This document shows positions 63,958 to 64,000 of a stretch of 64,000 bases of DNA, piece after piece. The notes under the pieces are model-generated. The model saw only the letters and a program-made list of their open reading frames with translations. It had not been told where the DNA came from and ran no database searches. Where the stretch lies: assembly GCF_030817015.1 (NCBI RefSeq), contig NZ_JAUSYS010000001.1:310001-374000 (forward strand), written 5' to 3'. The position numbers and the translations under genes were made by a program. The stretch is from Arthrobacter sp. V1I7. GTDB lineage: Bacteria > Actinomycetota > Actinomycetes > Actinomycetales > Micrococcaceae. The number at the start of each line of letters is the position of its first letter. The first letter of the stretch is position 1.

Positions 63958-64000
63958 ACGGGACTGCACTTAAGCGAGACTGCTGCATCATCTTGTTCAC
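63958..64000. other. End of window
   Basis: 43 bases after the regulator stop; nothing supported. Confidence 0.3.

Overview
The window is high-GC DNA with actinobacterial gene families: an SCO1664/MSMEG_4193-type pair, TelA/TerD genes, short-LID adenylate kinase, a GPP34 protein and apparent leaderless promoters. It most resembles an Arthrobacter/Pseudarthrobacter-type member of the Micrococcaceae. This is inferred from protein character only. No rRNA, tRNA or CRISPR array was seen.

1-12.5 kb: an IS256 remnant and a small receiver protein, then a C2 block. Aldehyde dehydrogenase and adenylate kinase lie on +. Acetyl-CoA synthetase, malate synthase, isocitrate lyase and a zinc alcohol dehydrogenase lie on -. 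Together they would take ethanol through acetaldehyde, acetate and acetyl-CoA into the glyoxylate bypass. The adenylate kinase could recycle the AMP made by Acs.

12.5-32.5 kb: a decay zone. It holds two IS701 copies, one IS630 copy, one IS110 element and fragments of IS30 and IS982 transposases. Broken host or plasmid genes include a conjugative coupling protein, flavohaemoglobin, a PPOX-like protein, a K+ channel, an acyl-CoA ligase, a GNAT and an AAA ATPase. Apparently intact islands are a Ser/Thr kinase with a coupled lipoprotein and a yeast-FCY1-like cytosine deaminase. A dif-like sequence sits at 18460-18487.

32.5-38 kb: a hypothetical gene and an etfB-etfA-cytochrome b operon on -. The cytochrome carries a low-complexity N-terminal arm with three copies of an RRGLPRVxGGxPWPxAG motif and has a one-base frameshift. 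A second IS630 copy sits upstream.

38-51.3 kb: an SRPBCC protein, a glycosyltransferase and a PD-(D/E)XK nuclease-like protein. Then comes a large, mostly translationally coupled tellurite-resistance-type (Ter) operon: three TerD paralogues, TelA, an unknown protein, a fourth TerD, a second unknown protein, a CitE-like lyase, a giant fused PRTase-TRSP-PRTase-PELOTA protein and a HAD phosphatase. This matches the predicted Ter-linked module for making a nucleoside-like metabolite and is the most interesting system in the window.

51.5-64 kb: ordinary chromosomal genes. These are a zinc-ribbon protein, the SCO1664 and histidine phosphatase pair, a MoxR ATPase with its VWA partner, two DHFR-like proteins, an MFS transporter, a GPP34 protein with an in-frame repeat, and an alditol-oxidase-like gene divergent from a LacI regulator with a visible operator.

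Many breaks are single-base indels in G/C runs, so some could be sequence errors rather than true pseudogenes.
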